NCBI RefSeq assembly: GCF_002836715.1
Contig: NZ_PJAT01000050.1
Span: 1 to 64,000, forward strand
Direction of reading: 5' to 3'
From: Psychrobacter sp. 4Dc
Lineage (GTDB): Bacteria; Pseudomonadota; Gammaproteobacteria; Pseudomonadales; Moraxellaceae
DNA length: 64,000 nt
In this document: in pieces, positions 48,702 through 57,893 of the stretch
Layout: every line of letters begins with the position of its first letter
Position numbering within the stretch: the first letter of the stretch is position 1
Notes under the pieces: generated by a model
Databases searched by the model: none
What the model was told of the DNA's origin: nothing
Seen by the model: only the letters and a program-made list of their open reading frames with translations
Made by a program: the position numbers and the translations under genes

Positions 48702-49784
48702 GTGATAACCATTGAAAATAATGCTGAGCAAAGTGAGGCTCTTATCGACCCCGCTATGATAGATAACTCAACCGACATTAAGAGAGTTGTACCTAAATCA
48801 TCTAACGATGAGAGGTTATCAGAGACACCACTTGCTCGTAGTCACTTAGCACAAAAGCATCATTACCCGTCAGTTAGTAGTGACCCTAATCATGACTCTC
48901 ACCTTCAAATTGAATCTCAGACTACTAGCTTAGCCGTAGAAGCTGCGGTCTCTATTATCATTAATGGGATTCATTATGCTGTGCTGATGGCTAGTCCTCA
49001 TCAGTTAGAGTATTTGGCTGTTGGGTTCTTATTTAGCGAAGGCTTAATTCAACACAGTCACGAGTTACTCGACTGGGAAGTGACTCATCTTGCAGATCTA
49101 GCTAGCTATCAGCAGTTTGCTCAAGATTCGAATGACGAAGATCTTGACTCAGTATCAATTGAGCAAAGCTTAGAACGATTTCAAGATTACGATATCTATG
49201 TCGTGGAGTTGGTATTGAGCCAACGCTGCCATCAACGTATACAGGCACAAAAGCGGCAGCTCGCAGGGCGTACAGGCTGCGGTATGTGCGGTATTACTGG
49301 ACTAACGCAAGCTTTGCCTGATTTAAGTACTTACTCACAAGACCATTTACACCATGAACATAACCGACAGACAGGTATAAATGGCATTCAAACGAGCGCA
49401 CCAAGTCTTGACTCCCTATTGGCACTGCGTCAACAAGTGGATGCCGCGCAACATACGCATCAACTGACAGGTGCGGTACATGCCGCAGCGACGATACATA
49501 ATCAGCAGCTACATTTATTCGAGGATGTAGGCCGCCATAATGCACTTGATAAACTCATCGGTTGGCAATTACGCCAAAAAGCAGACGTTAGCTGTGTGCT
49601 TATGACTTCGCGTCTGTCTATTGAACTGGTTCAAAAGTCTATTCGAAGTCAAATCCCGTGGCTAGTTGGCATGTCAGCGCCTACCAGTACAGCAGTGCGC
49701 GTGGCTGAGCGTTATGGCCTTGGATTGGCTGGATTTTTACGTGATAACCGAGTCACTTACTATACCAAACAAGATAATATATAA
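48702..49784 (+). CDS. fdhD: Formate dehydrogenase accessory sulfurtransferase FdhD
   Basis: Delivers sulfur from a cysteine desulfurase to the bis-MGD cofactor of formate dehydrogenase-type enzymes. The product is 360 residues from a GTG start. It has the conserved TGCGMCGITGL cysteine motif, LYHAVLMASPHQLEYLAVGFLFSEG-type core (residues ~85-115), TGAVHAAATI and EDVGRHNALDKLIGW. It is longer than the usual ~270-280: the first ~70 residues are polar and unlike the family, so a later start is possible. Downstream of its likely client enzyme by 91 bases. Confidence 0.85.
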   Translation: MITIENNAEQSEALIDPAMIDNSTDIKRVVPKSSNDERLSETPLARSHLAQKHHYPSVSSDPNHDSHLQIESQTTSLAVEAAVSIIINGIHYAVLMASPHQLEYLAVGFLFSEGLIQHSHELLDWEVTHLADLASYQQFAQDSNDEDLDSVSIEQSLERFQDYDIYVVELVLSQRCHQRIQAQKRQLAGRTGCGMCGITGLTQALPDLSTYSQDHLHHEHNRQTGINGIQTSAPSLDSLLALRQQVDAAQHTHQLTGAVHAAATIHNQQLHLFEDVGRHNALDKLIGWQLRQKADVSCVLMTSRLSIELVQKSIRSQIPWLVGMSAPTSTAVRVAERYGLGLAGFLRDNRVTYYTKQDNI

Positions 49785-50554
49785 AAATTCACTTCTACTT
49801 GTTCATTGAGAGCAACCATCATCTATCGCTCATTATCTATTTTTCTAATGAAAGCTTCAGCTAACCATTCATGGTTATAACTTAGCTCATAGCGATATAT
49901 CACTCGATGCTACTAACAATAAAACCTTATCTTTCAATGCTTTATTAAAAATCTTATTAAATCTCTTTAAATAAATACTTATATATCATCTTCGGTCATT
50001 GTTTGGTAAATATCGGATAATGTTTGAGGTTAATGACATAATAGGTTACTCTTATCCCGCAAATATGTTACAGGCACTTAACAAATATGTAGTTTTATTT
50101 ATTAATGCCGCTTAGTAACACATCAATCGCAATAGATGAGTAGAGATTTCTCAGCTATTGTTTATTACAGCTGATAAGGCTGTCTAAATCGAGTTCGGGT
50201 CATTTTATCATGGCTTAGTGCTTATTCGTAATTCCGCTATAGACACTCATCACATGAGTTTTCTTTAGCATGTAGCTACCTTTGTGTATGCCTATTAATA
50301 GCGTGATGGTTTACCCATTAACTGACGCCTATTGAAAGTAGTCCCTGTCTTTTTGATTTGACAGTATCTGTCTCATTAAGATTTGGGCGTAACACTTAGC
50401 ATTTGCTTACCACTGCAGTTGGTATTTTCGCTATTTATATTAGCCACATACGTTCGGTATGAGGACTGTGTAGGCTATGCTGTATTCCTAATGGTTTGGT
50501 ATCTTTCATTTTTACTGAACTTTATTCATCAACTAACAATTGCGAGGTCTGAGT
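49785..50554. other. 770-base intergenic stretch
   Basis: AT-rich region between fdhD and the symporter gene, the longest non-coding stretch in the window. A 60-codon hydrophobic frame at 50383-50565 starts at TTG, overlaps the symporter start and has no ribosome site, so I do not call it. No terminator, RNA gene or promoter was convincing. Confidence 0.5.
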
Positions 50555-52219
50555 TTGAAAACTGAGTCATTGTTCCAATTTTCATCATTAACGATTATTT
50601 TATTATTATTAGCATTTTATGGCGGCACCTATTTACTGTCCTTATTAATCAAAAAAGATAAAGAGACCACTTCTGGATTTATGGTCGCAGGTCACGGTGT
50701 TGGCTTTGGTATGGGTGCAGCCAGCATGACCGCCACTTGGATTTGGGCAGCCTCATTTTACGCTGCGGCCACCTCTGGCTATAAGTACGGCGTATCAGGG
50801 CCGATACATTATGGCTTTTGGGGTGCATTGATGATTTTATTCATCTACCCTTTTGGTATGCGCTTTCGTGAATTGGCACCAGACGGCCATACACTAGGTG
50901 AACTGATTCATGCCCGCCACGGTTCATCAAGCCAATTAATCTTAGCCATATCCAATATTATGGGCAGTTTAATTAGCTTGATGGTCAACTTTACCGCTGC
51001 TGGGGCATTGGTGTCAGTACTGTCGCCATTATCGTTCCAAACAGGGGTAATGATCGCAGGTATCGGTGTCCTGAGTTATACATTGACATCAGGGTTTCGA
51101 GCATCCGTCTTTACGGATTTCGCCCAGTTGGTCGCTCTAATGGCCATTGGTATTGTTATTATCCCCGCCGTGTTATTTGGCATGGGTGGCCCTGAGGTTA
51201 TGGTCAGCGGGCTGTCGAACCTGACGTTAGAGCAGCAGAACTTTTTCTCCTCTGAGGCATTCTTTCAACAAGGTGCGCCTTACTTCGTCGCTGTATTAGC
51301 ATATGCTATCGGTAATCAAACCATCACTCAGCGATTATTTGCGATCGATAAAACCAAGATTAAAGCGACGTTTATCACTGCTACAGTCGGCTATGCTGGT
51401 ATCGTTATTGGTCTTGGGATGATTGGACTAATGGCGGTAACGATTGGCGTCGAGCCACTCGATGGCAATATGAACAACCTTATCCCTCAAATGGTCAGTA
51501 CTTATCTGCATCCCGTCTTTATCGCCTTATTCTTTATCTTAGTGATTGGGTCGTTGTCCTCGACCGCTGACTCAGATTTATCAGCGCTATCAACTATTAT
51601 GATGGCTGATGTCTACGGTAAAAATATCGCCAAAAAAGGCCATGTTAAACCTAAAACAATGATGCTAATTGGTCGCGGCACGATGATTGTTGCGACAGCA
51701 GCTGGACTAATTTTTGCGAGCTTTAAGCTTGATATTCTCGTCATGCTAGTATTTGTTGGTGCACTATGGGGGGCTATTGTCTTCCCTGTTATCGCCAGTG
51801 TGTTTTGGAATCGCGTCACCAATACTGCCTTTACCTCAGCAGTTATCGTCGGACTACTCTTATTTTGCGTTGCCCGTTTCGAATTACTCCCAATCACTGG
51901 TGTCACCGCCCTATTCTTTGAAATACTGGCCAGTGTCGGTGCAGCGGTTGTTATTGGGCTAATGGTCTTTGGATTCTTAGGTCGTAAGATTGGCATGGTC
52001 GCCGCAGTTATCACGCTAGTGCTGATGCTTATCTTCGCTACTGGCTTCTTACGTCAATATATGGTCCTGCTAGCCTCTCTAACAGCTTACGGCGCTAGTA
52101 CCGTCGTCTGTGTGATTATCAGCCTGATGGGAGACGAACACTTCGACTTCGACTTAATTAAGCAGCGTGTGGGCAATTACGATAAAAAGTCGGAAATCCC
52201 ATCGTCACTTAAATCTTAA
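50555..52219 (+). CDS. Sodium:solute symporter (SSS family, Dur3-like)
   Basis: Inner-membrane Na+-coupled transporter, about 554 residues, with some 14 hydrophobic segments. Blocks such as FMVAGHGVGFGMGAASMTAT, WIWAASFYAAATSGYKYGVS and SSTADSDLSALSTIMMADVY fit SSS members related to urea/polyamine (Dur3) carriers. Start is uncertain: TTG 50555 follows a GAGG at 8 bases; TTG 50540 is also possible. A 44-residue membrane protein is encoded 84 bases downstream. Substrate cannot be read from the sequence. Confidence 0.82.
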   Translation: MKTESLFQFSSLTIILLLLAFYGGTYLLSLLIKKDKETTSGFMVAGHGVGFGMGAASMTATWIWAASFYAAATSGYKYGVSGPIHYGFWGALMILFIYPFGMRFRELAPDGHTLGELIHARHGSSSQLILAISNIMGSLISLMVNFTAAGALVSVLSPLSFQTGVMIAGIGVLSYTLTSGFRASVFTDFAQLVALMAIGIVIIPAVLFGMGGPEVMVSGLSNLTLEQQNFFSSEAFFQQGAPYFVAVLAYAIGNQTITQRLFAIDKTKIKATFITATVGYAGIVIGLGMIGLMAVTIGVEPLDGNMNNLIPQMVSTYLHPVFIALFFILVIGSLSSTADSDLSALSTIMMADVYGKNIAKKGHVKPKTMMLIGRGTMIVATAAGLIFASFKLDILVMLVFVGALWGAIVFPVIASVFWNRVTNTAFTSAVIVGLLLFCVARFELLPITGVTALFFEILASVGAAVVIGLMVFGFLGRKIGMVAAVITLVLMLIFATGFLRQYMVLLASLTAYGASTVVCVIISLMGDEHFDFDLIKQRVGNYDKKSEIPSSLKS

Positions 52220-52303
52220 ATCAAAGTCGCTTTATCCAAGTAGTGATTGGTCAGCAGTATTTGGCTAATCGCTACTTACTTAGCAATATTATAAGGAGAT
52301 ATC

Positions 52304-52438
52304 ATGGACAACGTCTTTATCTACGGCTTATATATCTTAATTTGGCCCGCCATTACTCTTGGCGTACTCGTATTAATTTGCACGGCCACTTATCGTGATG
52401 TGAAAAGTGCCAAACGTAACAATAGAGATATAGTTTAG
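52304..52438 (+). CDS. Putative transporter small subunit (44 residues)
   Basis: One-helix membrane protein: MDNVFIYGLYILIWPAITLG begins it and the helix continues to about residue 28, followed by a basic tail (TYRDVKSAKRNNRDIV). A clear AAGGAG site lies at 52293-52298, 5 bases before the ATG. Small proteins of this form are known next to SSS transporters in gammaproteobacteria as putative small subunits. The spacing (84 bases after the symporter) and identical strand support the same role here. Confidence 0.7.
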   Translation: MDNVFIYGLYILIWPAITLGVLVLICTATYRDVKSAKRNNRDIV

Positions 52439-52577
52439 CGCACTATATTTTAAACCATCATCATCAAACACTGGTTTACTAATAGTTTGAAAAAGCCTAT
52501 TAACAGTATAAACGCTTCTAAATTGGGGCTAAATATAGATAAGATAATAAATAAGCTGTTTTTAATGAAAAAAGGAC

Positions 52578-52605
52578 TTGTAATTTACTATATTTTTGCT
52601 AATAT
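52578..52605 (+). promoter_or_regulatory. Promoter-like pair for tRNA-Cys
   Basis: TTGTAA, 16 bases, TAATAT, ending 14 bases before the tRNA. Confidence 0.4.
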
Positions 52606-52619
52606 AGGCGACCTTGATT

Positions 52620-52693
52620 GGCTGGATGGCAGAGTGGTCATGCAGCGGACTGCAACTCCGTTAACGCCGGTTCGATTCCGACTCCAGCCTCCA
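52620..52693 (+). tRNA. tRNA-Cys (anticodon GCA)
   Basis: 74 bases including encoded CCA. Acceptor stem GGCTGGA/TCCAGCC, discriminator T, anticodon loop CTGCAAC with GCA, T-arm GGTTCGATTCC. U73 is the usual cysteine identity base. Confidence 0.95.
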
Positions 52694-52723
52694 ATTATTT
52701 ATTAACTTTACGTTAATTTTGGC

Positions 52724-52751
52724 TTGCATTATTATCACAACCGATTATAAT
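52724..52751 (+). promoter_or_regulatory. Promoter-like pair for tRNA-Leu
   Basis: TTGCAT and a perfect TATAAT with a 16-base spacer, 66 bases before the tRNA. Confidence 0.5.
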
Positions 52752-52817
52752 AGCGACCACTTATCTAGTAACTAGATGGTCTATCAGCTAGTTTACATCT
52801 TAGATAAAACAAGTTTT

Positions 52818-52904
52818 GCCCGGGTGGTGAAATTGGTAGACACAAGGGATTTAAAATCCCTCGCTAGCAATAGCGTGCCGGTTCAAGTCCGGCTCCGGGT
52901 ACCA
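52818..52904 (+). tRNA. tRNA-Leu (anticodon UAA)
   Basis: 87 bases including encoded CCA, with a long variable arm (class II). Acceptor GCCCGGG/TCCGGGT (GU at both ends), anticodon loop TTTAAAA giving TAA, T-arm GGTTCAAGTCC. Its 3' end is the probable attachment site for the adjoining integrase island. Confidence 0.95.
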
Positions 52905-52937
52905 TTATATAGTTCTATACTTCTTTTTGAAGTCGCT

Positions 52938-52964
52938 AAAGCCCCTGATGTCAGGGGCTTTGTT
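52938..52964 (+). terminator. Terminator after tRNA-Leu
   Basis: Stem AAAGCCCCTGA/TCAGGGGCTTT, 34 bases after the tRNA. The A/T flanks are short, so the tail is modest. Confidence 0.75.
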
Positions 52965-53013
52965 GTATCTGACGTTCCATACTGTCCTATGAATCTATCC
53001 TAATCCATGCACT

Positions 53014-53052
53014 TTGAGTATACTGTCAAGTATACCGAGTTTTGAGTCTACT
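53014..53052. repeat. Repeat cluster upstream of the integrase gene
   Basis: Two GTATAC palindromes six bases apart (53018-53035). Also two 11-base direct repeats, TTGAGTATACT at 53014 and TTGAGTCTACT at 53042, one mismatch, 28 bases start to start. These lie within 60 bases of the integrase start and could be recombinase or regulator binding sites. Confidence 0.5.
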
Positions 53053-53068
53053 CATGGAGATCTAGGAT

Positions 53069-54427
53069 ATGGAAAGAAAAGCGATCAGTTCAGACAGAAG
53101 CATCAGCAGCCATAAGCCTGAAGATAGGAAGTACTTCGTTGCTGTCAAAAATCATCCTAAACTCTTCCTAATGGTACGTCCTACTGAGACTAAGTCATGG
53201 ATGTATCGATACTACCCACCTTCCAATCCTAAACAAAGTATTATCTCCATCGGTATATATCCAAATATCTCGTATGCTCGTGCCTGTGAAGTTTGGCGTG
53301 AGTATGAAGATCTGTTGAGCAAAGGCGTTGACCCTAAAACACACCGTGAAGATAAAAAGAAAAGTATTATTAGTAAAACTAAAAACTCTTTTAATCATTT
53401 TGCTTGGGAGTATTTTGACAGTCTAGATCAGACTCAGAAGAGCAATACTCTCATTCGTAAGAAAGGTCGTCTTGAGCTTATATGCAAATATATTGGTGAC
53501 GAGCCAATCAGCGATATCACCTCACCTAAAATGCTTGAAGTGCTGTTAGACATTCAAGCAAACTCATTGAACAAGGATGGTAAGCCCACAGACAAGGCTG
53601 AACGCTGTGCTGGCATTGCCAGTGATGTGTTTGTCTATGCTGGAGCACGAGGCTTCTGTAAGAGCGATCCTGCGGCGCTCATTAAGAGCCAGTTGGCTAA
53701 GTCAAATTACGGTCATCGTCCTGCGGTTACTAAACCGAAGGACTTGGCTAAATTACTTAAAGCCATCGAGACAATAGAAGGTGACCCAAACACCATAAAT
53801 TCCCTTAGGCTATTAGCTTTACTCTTTGTGCGTAACGGTGACCTAAGGCGCATGCGCTGGGCAGATCTAGACCTAGAGGCTGGTAGGTGGCAATTAAAGC
53901 CATTGAAGGGTCAAGGCAAGGTAAATATGGTCAAGGACATGGTGGTTCCCCTACCTCGTCAAGCTGTGAACATATTACGAGAGCAGTATAAAATTAACGG
54001 TCATACTGAATATGTATTTTTTAGCCAAACGGCAAAAAAGCATCAGATTATCTCTGATGCGACTGCTAATAAGCGTCTGAAGGATTTAGGTTATAAAGAT
54101 ATACATTGTGCTCATGGCTTTAGAGCGACGGCTAAGACCATACTGCAAGAGCAGTTGAAGTACCCTCTAGTGCTTGTAGAGATGGCACTGGGTCATACAA
54201 CGAAAGATCCTAATGGAACGGCTTACGGTCGATTTGAGTACATTGATGATCGTGCGGAAATGATGCAAAAATGGGCTGACTATTTAGATGCTTTGAGAGA
54301 AGGTAGAGATACAGCAGAGTTTAAAGCAGATGCGCAAACCAAAGCTGACTCTAACGCGCAACTGCAAATATTGATTGATCAGCTGGGAGAAGATAAAGTG
54401 CTTGAAATGCTTAAGAGTAAATCCTGA
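53069..54427 (+). CDS. P4-type tyrosine integrase (DUF4102 N-domain)
   Basis: Site-specific recombinase that inserts the island at tRNA-Leu. The 452-residue product has an N-terminal DUF4102-like arm-binding domain (SIGIYPNISYARACEVWREY), a core-binding SAM-like domain, and a C-terminal catalytic domain with Arg in LLFVRNGDLRRMRWADLD, H349-x-x-R352 in HGFR, a second His in ALGHT and nucleophile Y386 in TAYGRFEY. All catalytic residues appear intact. It has about 25 extra C-terminal residues after the usual ADYLD. ATG 53069 has an AGGA site. Confidence 0.93.
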   Translation: MERKAISSDRSISSHKPEDRKYFVAVKNHPKLFLMVRPTETKSWMYRYYPPSNPKQSIISIGIYPNISYARACEVWREYEDLLSKGVDPKTHREDKKKSIISKTKNSFNHFAWEYFDSLDQTQKSNTLIRKKGRLELICKYIGDEPISDITSPKMLEVLLDIQANSLNKDGKPTDKAERCAGIASDVFVYAGARGFCKSDPAALIKSQLAKSNYGHRPAVTKPKDLAKLLKAIETIEGDPNTINSLRLLALLFVRNGDLRRMRWADLDLEAGRWQLKPLKGQGKVNMVKDMVVPLPRQAVNILREQYKINGHTEYVFFSQTAKKHQIISDATANKRLKDLGYKDIHCAHGFRATAKTILQEQLKYPLVLVEMALGHTTKDPNGTAYGRFEYIDDRAEMMQKWADYLDALREGRDTAEFKADAQTKADSNAQLQILIDQLGEDKVLEMLKSKS

Positions 54428-54542
54428 GACTGAAATTTGAAATAATATTGAGTAATATAGTATCTATTAAAAACTTAGTTTTACTTATAAAACAGTTATA
54501 GCTCTTATCCTACCAATTTATCACACAATTAAAAGCTGAATT

Positions 54543-57500
54543 ATGAAACTTATAGATAACTTAAATCACAGATTTGGCGATGACATAAAAGAAAACCTGC
54601 ATACTGGCTCTAAGCTACAGATAGCAGCCTCCTTTTTCTCTATCTATGCTTATGCTGCTTTAAAACAGGAGCTTAAGAATATCGATGGAATGCAATTTTT
54701 ATTCACCTCTCCCACCTTTGTAGCTAATGATGTTACTGATAAGTTTAAAAAAGAAAAGCGTGAGTTCGTCATACCCCAGCTCAATAGAGAGGACAGCCTA
54801 TATGGTACTGAGTTTGAGATACATCTTAGAAACAAACTGACTCAGAAAGCCATCGCTAAAGAATGTGCTGAATGGATACGTAATAAAGCTGTCTTTAAGT
54901 CAAATACTACTAACGCACCAATGCAAGAGTTTGTGTGTGTTAAGGACAAAACGTCACTACTTACTTACATGCCTATCCAAGGCTTTACCCCTGTTGGGCT
55001 TGGCTATGAGAAAGGTGATGCCGTCTCAAACATGGTTAATCGATTTGATTCAGACTATGCGCTGCCCTACTTGAACCTGTTTAATCAAATATGGCAAGAT
55101 CAGCAAAAGGTCACTGATATCACTGACGAGATTGTTCGTCATATTGAGTCGGTCTACCAAGAGAACGATCCTGAACGTATTTACTTTTTAATACTCTACA
55201 ATATTTTTAAAGAGTTTCTTGAAGATCTGAACGAAGATGTCATGCCTAACGATTTGACAGGCTATCATGACACGCTTATTTGGCAGAAGCTTTACAACTT
55301 CCAAACAGATGCAGCGGTCGGCATTATTAATAAACTTGAGACCTATAACGGTTGTATCCTAGCGGATAGCGTAGGTTTAGGTAAAACATTCACTGCTCTT
55401 GCGGTCGTTAAGTATTATGAGCTACGCAACAAAAGTGTCTTAGTACTTTGTCCTAAAAAGCTCGGTGCTAACTGGACTAACTATAATGCCAACTTGACGA
55501 CCAATATTTTTGCTAAAGATCGTTTCAATTACGATGTCCTCTTTCATACTGATCTATCTAGAAATAGTGGTGAAACCCTTGGAATAGACTTAGCAAAAAT
55601 CAACTGGGGTAATTACGACTTGGTAGTTATCGATGAATCACACAACTTTCGTAATCGCGATAACTTCAAGGATAAGAAAACTCGCTATGATCGATTAATG
55701 GAGCAAGTCATACAACAAGGTGTAAAAACTAAAGTGCTGATGCTTTCAGCAACGCCTGTGAACAACCGCTTTAATGATCTAAAAAATCAGCTGGCGCTAG
55801 CATACGAAGGAGATAGTAAGAACCTAGACGATAAGCTCGATACTAAGCGAGACATTGACACTATATTCCGAAATGCTCAGGCCAGTTTTAACAACTGGTC
55901 GAAACTGCCCGTAGAGAATCGAACCACTAAAGCCATATTGGATATGTTAGATTTTGACTTTTTCAAGCTATTAGATAGCGTTACTATTGCACGCTCACGC
56001 AAGCATATTCAGCGCTTTTATGACACCAAGGAAGTTGGACAGTTCCCAACACGCTTAAGACCTCTATCATACCGCTGTGCTATTACAGAAGATGAAAGCA
56101 TTACCTTTAATCAGATTTATAAAGAGCTGGCATCCATTAGAATGGTTGTGTATGCACCGCTTACCTACATATTTCCCAGTGCATTAGAGAAATACGAAGA
56201 TCTATATGACACTGAGGTCGAAGGCAAAGGACGATTCAAGCAGCAAGATCGAGAAAAAAGCCTACAGGCCTTAATGACGGTCAACTTACTCAAACGTTTA
56301 GAAAGCTCTGTTCATGCATTCCGTTTAACATTGCATAATCTAAAGAACCGTTTAGAACAAGCCTTATCTAGCATAGCTGAGTATCAGGCTCGAAAAAGTA
56401 ATAACCTGCTATCTATTGATATTGGCACAGGATACGATGATGATGCCTATGACGAAGGGCTAGATGGACCGACTAGCCCTAACGATTGGGTAGGCGGTAA
56501 ACTCAAAGTTCATCTTGATGACATGGATATATTAAAGTGGCACACAGATTTAGAGGCGGACTACGCTGTCGTTAGGCGATTAATAAGTACTATTAGTACA
56601 GTTACGCCAGAGCGTGACCATAAGCTCCAACACCTCAAAAAACATTTGATCGATAAGATTAATAACCCTATAAATCCTAGTAACCAAAAGGTACTGATAT
56701 TCACTGCTTTTGCGGATACTGCTAATTATTTATACGAGCATATAGCGCCAGAGCTATTGCATGATTTCAGTTTACATACCGCTAAGATTACGGGTAGCGA
56801 AAACCATACCACGATAAAGAGCATGGTAAGCAGCCGTAAGGGCTACGACATGCAAGGGTTATTGACACTTTTCTCGCCTAGATCTAAACAAAAGGATGAT
56901 ATCTTTCCTGACGAATCTAGAGAGATTGATATCTTGATAGCAACAGACTGTATTTCTGAAGGGCAAAACTTACAAGACTGTGATTACCTTATCAACTATG
57001 ATATTCACTGGAATCCCGTACGTATCATCCAGCGTTTTGGGCGAATAGACCGTATCGGCTCTACCAATGATCAGATTCAACTGGTGAACTACTGGCCAGA
57101 TATCAGTCTAGATGAGTATATTAATTTACGAGAGCGAGTCGAAAACCGCATGGTCATCGTAGACATGTCTAGCACAGGCGATGATAACGTACTGAGTTCT
57201 AAGGCCAATGACATTGCGTATCGTCATGAACAGCTAAAACGTATGCAGACTGAAGTGCTAGACTTAGAAGATGCCAATACTGGTGTGTCTATTACAGACT
57301 TAGGCCTTAATGACTTTCGTATGGATTTACTTAGCTATATAGAAGCCAATCCTAACTTAAAGCGACTGCCTAATGGACTACATGCCGTCGTTCCTGCTAA
57401 TGACAGATTAGGACTACCTGCTGGTGTCATTTTTGCCCTAAAAGCACGTGAGCTAGCTCAAGCTAACGGACGCACAAATCATAAAACTGATGCCGAGAAA

Positions 57501-57893
57501 ACTAACCAGCTATACCCTTATTATCTAATATATATTGATAACGACGGAAAAGTCATAGCAGATTATACCCAAGCGAAGCACTTGCTGAGTTTGGCTAGAC
57601 AAGCGTGCCGTGGGCAGCCTGAACCTATATTAGAGGTATGTAAGACCTTTAATAAGCGCACCGCTGATGGTCAAGATATGAGTCACTATAGCTTACTATT
57701 AGACTTAGCTATAGAGGCGATCAAGGAAGTCAAAGCTGACAAAGATATTGACAGTCTATTCAGCGGTATGACGACTACCGCTCTAAAAAATGACATAAAT
57801 GAGCTCAATGACTTTGAGCTTATAGGGTTTGTTGTGGTCGAAGAGCTGACTTCATGCAGTAGCCAACCTATAGACAGTGCTAGCGACTTATGA
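54543..57893 (+). CDS. Large SNF2-type helicase with PLD-like N-terminal region
   Basis: 1116-residue superfamily 2 ATPase of the SNF2-like group, predicted to move along or remodel DNA. The N-terminal ~180 residues (LQIAASFFSIYAYAALKQEL, FLFTSPTFV) resemble the phospholipase D-like module of helicase-nuclease proteins, but no HxK motif is visible, so nuclease activity is doubtful. Motor motifs: Walker A ADSVGLGKT (K281), Walker B VVIDESH (D364-H367), SATPVNN, ILIATDCISEGQNLQDCDYL and QRFGRIDRIGS (from Q830). It overlaps the next gene by 4 bases, so the two products are probably made together. Confidence 0.85.
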   Translation: MKLIDNLNHRFGDDIKENLHTGSKLQIAASFFSIYAYAALKQELKNIDGMQFLFTSPTFVANDVTDKFKKEKREFVIPQLNREDSLYGTEFEIHLRNKLTQKAIAKECAEWIRNKAVFKSNTTNAPMQEFVCVKDKTSLLTYMPIQGFTPVGLGYEKGDAVSNMVNRFDSDYALPYLNLFNQIWQDQQKVTDITDEIVRHIESVYQENDPERIYFLILYNIFKEFLEDLNEDVMPNDLTGYHDTLIWQKLYNFQTDAAVGIINKLETYNGCILADSVGLGKTFTALAVVKYYELRNKSVLVLCPKKLGANWTNYNANLTTNIFAKDRFNYDVLFHTDLSRNSGETLGIDLAKINWGNYDLVVIDESHNFRNRDNFKDKKTRYDRLMEQVIQQGVKTKVLMLSATPVNNRFNDLKNQLALAYEGDSKNLDDKLDTKRDIDTIFRNAQASFNNWSKLPVENRTTKAILDMLDFDFFKLLDSVTIARSRKHIQRFYDTKEVGQFPTRLRPLSYRCAITEDESITFNQIYKELASIRMVVYAPLTYIFPSALEKYEDLYDTEVEGKGRFKQQDREKSLQALMTVNLLKRLESSVHAFRLTLHNLKNRLEQALSSIAEYQARKSNNLLSIDIGTGYDDDAYDEGLDGPTSPNDWVGGKLKVHLDDMDILKWHTDLEADYAVVRRLISTISTVTPERDHKLQHLKKHLIDKINNPINPSNQKVLIFTAFADTANYLYEHIAPELLHDFSLHTAKITGSENHTTIKSMVSSRKGYDMQGLLTLFSPRSKQKDDIFPDESREIDILIATDCISEGQNLQDCDYLINYDIHWNPVRIIQRFGRIDRIGSTNDQIQLVNYWPDISLDEYINLRERVENRMVIVDMSSTGDDNVLSSKANDIAYRHEQLKRMQTEVLDLEDANTGVSITDLGLNDFRMDLLSYIEANPNLKRLPNGLHAVVPANDRLGLPAGVIFALKARELAQANGRTNHKTDAEKTNQLYPYYLIYIDNDGKVIADYTQAKHLLSLARQACRGQPEPILEVCKTFNKRTADGQDMSHYSLLLDLAIEAIKEVKADKDIDSLFSGMTTTALKNDINELNDFELIGFVVVEELTSCSSQPIDSASDL

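Noticed and set aside
50383-50565. 60-codon hydrophobic frame before the SSS symporter gene
   Set aside because: TTG start without ribosome site and overlap with the symporter start.
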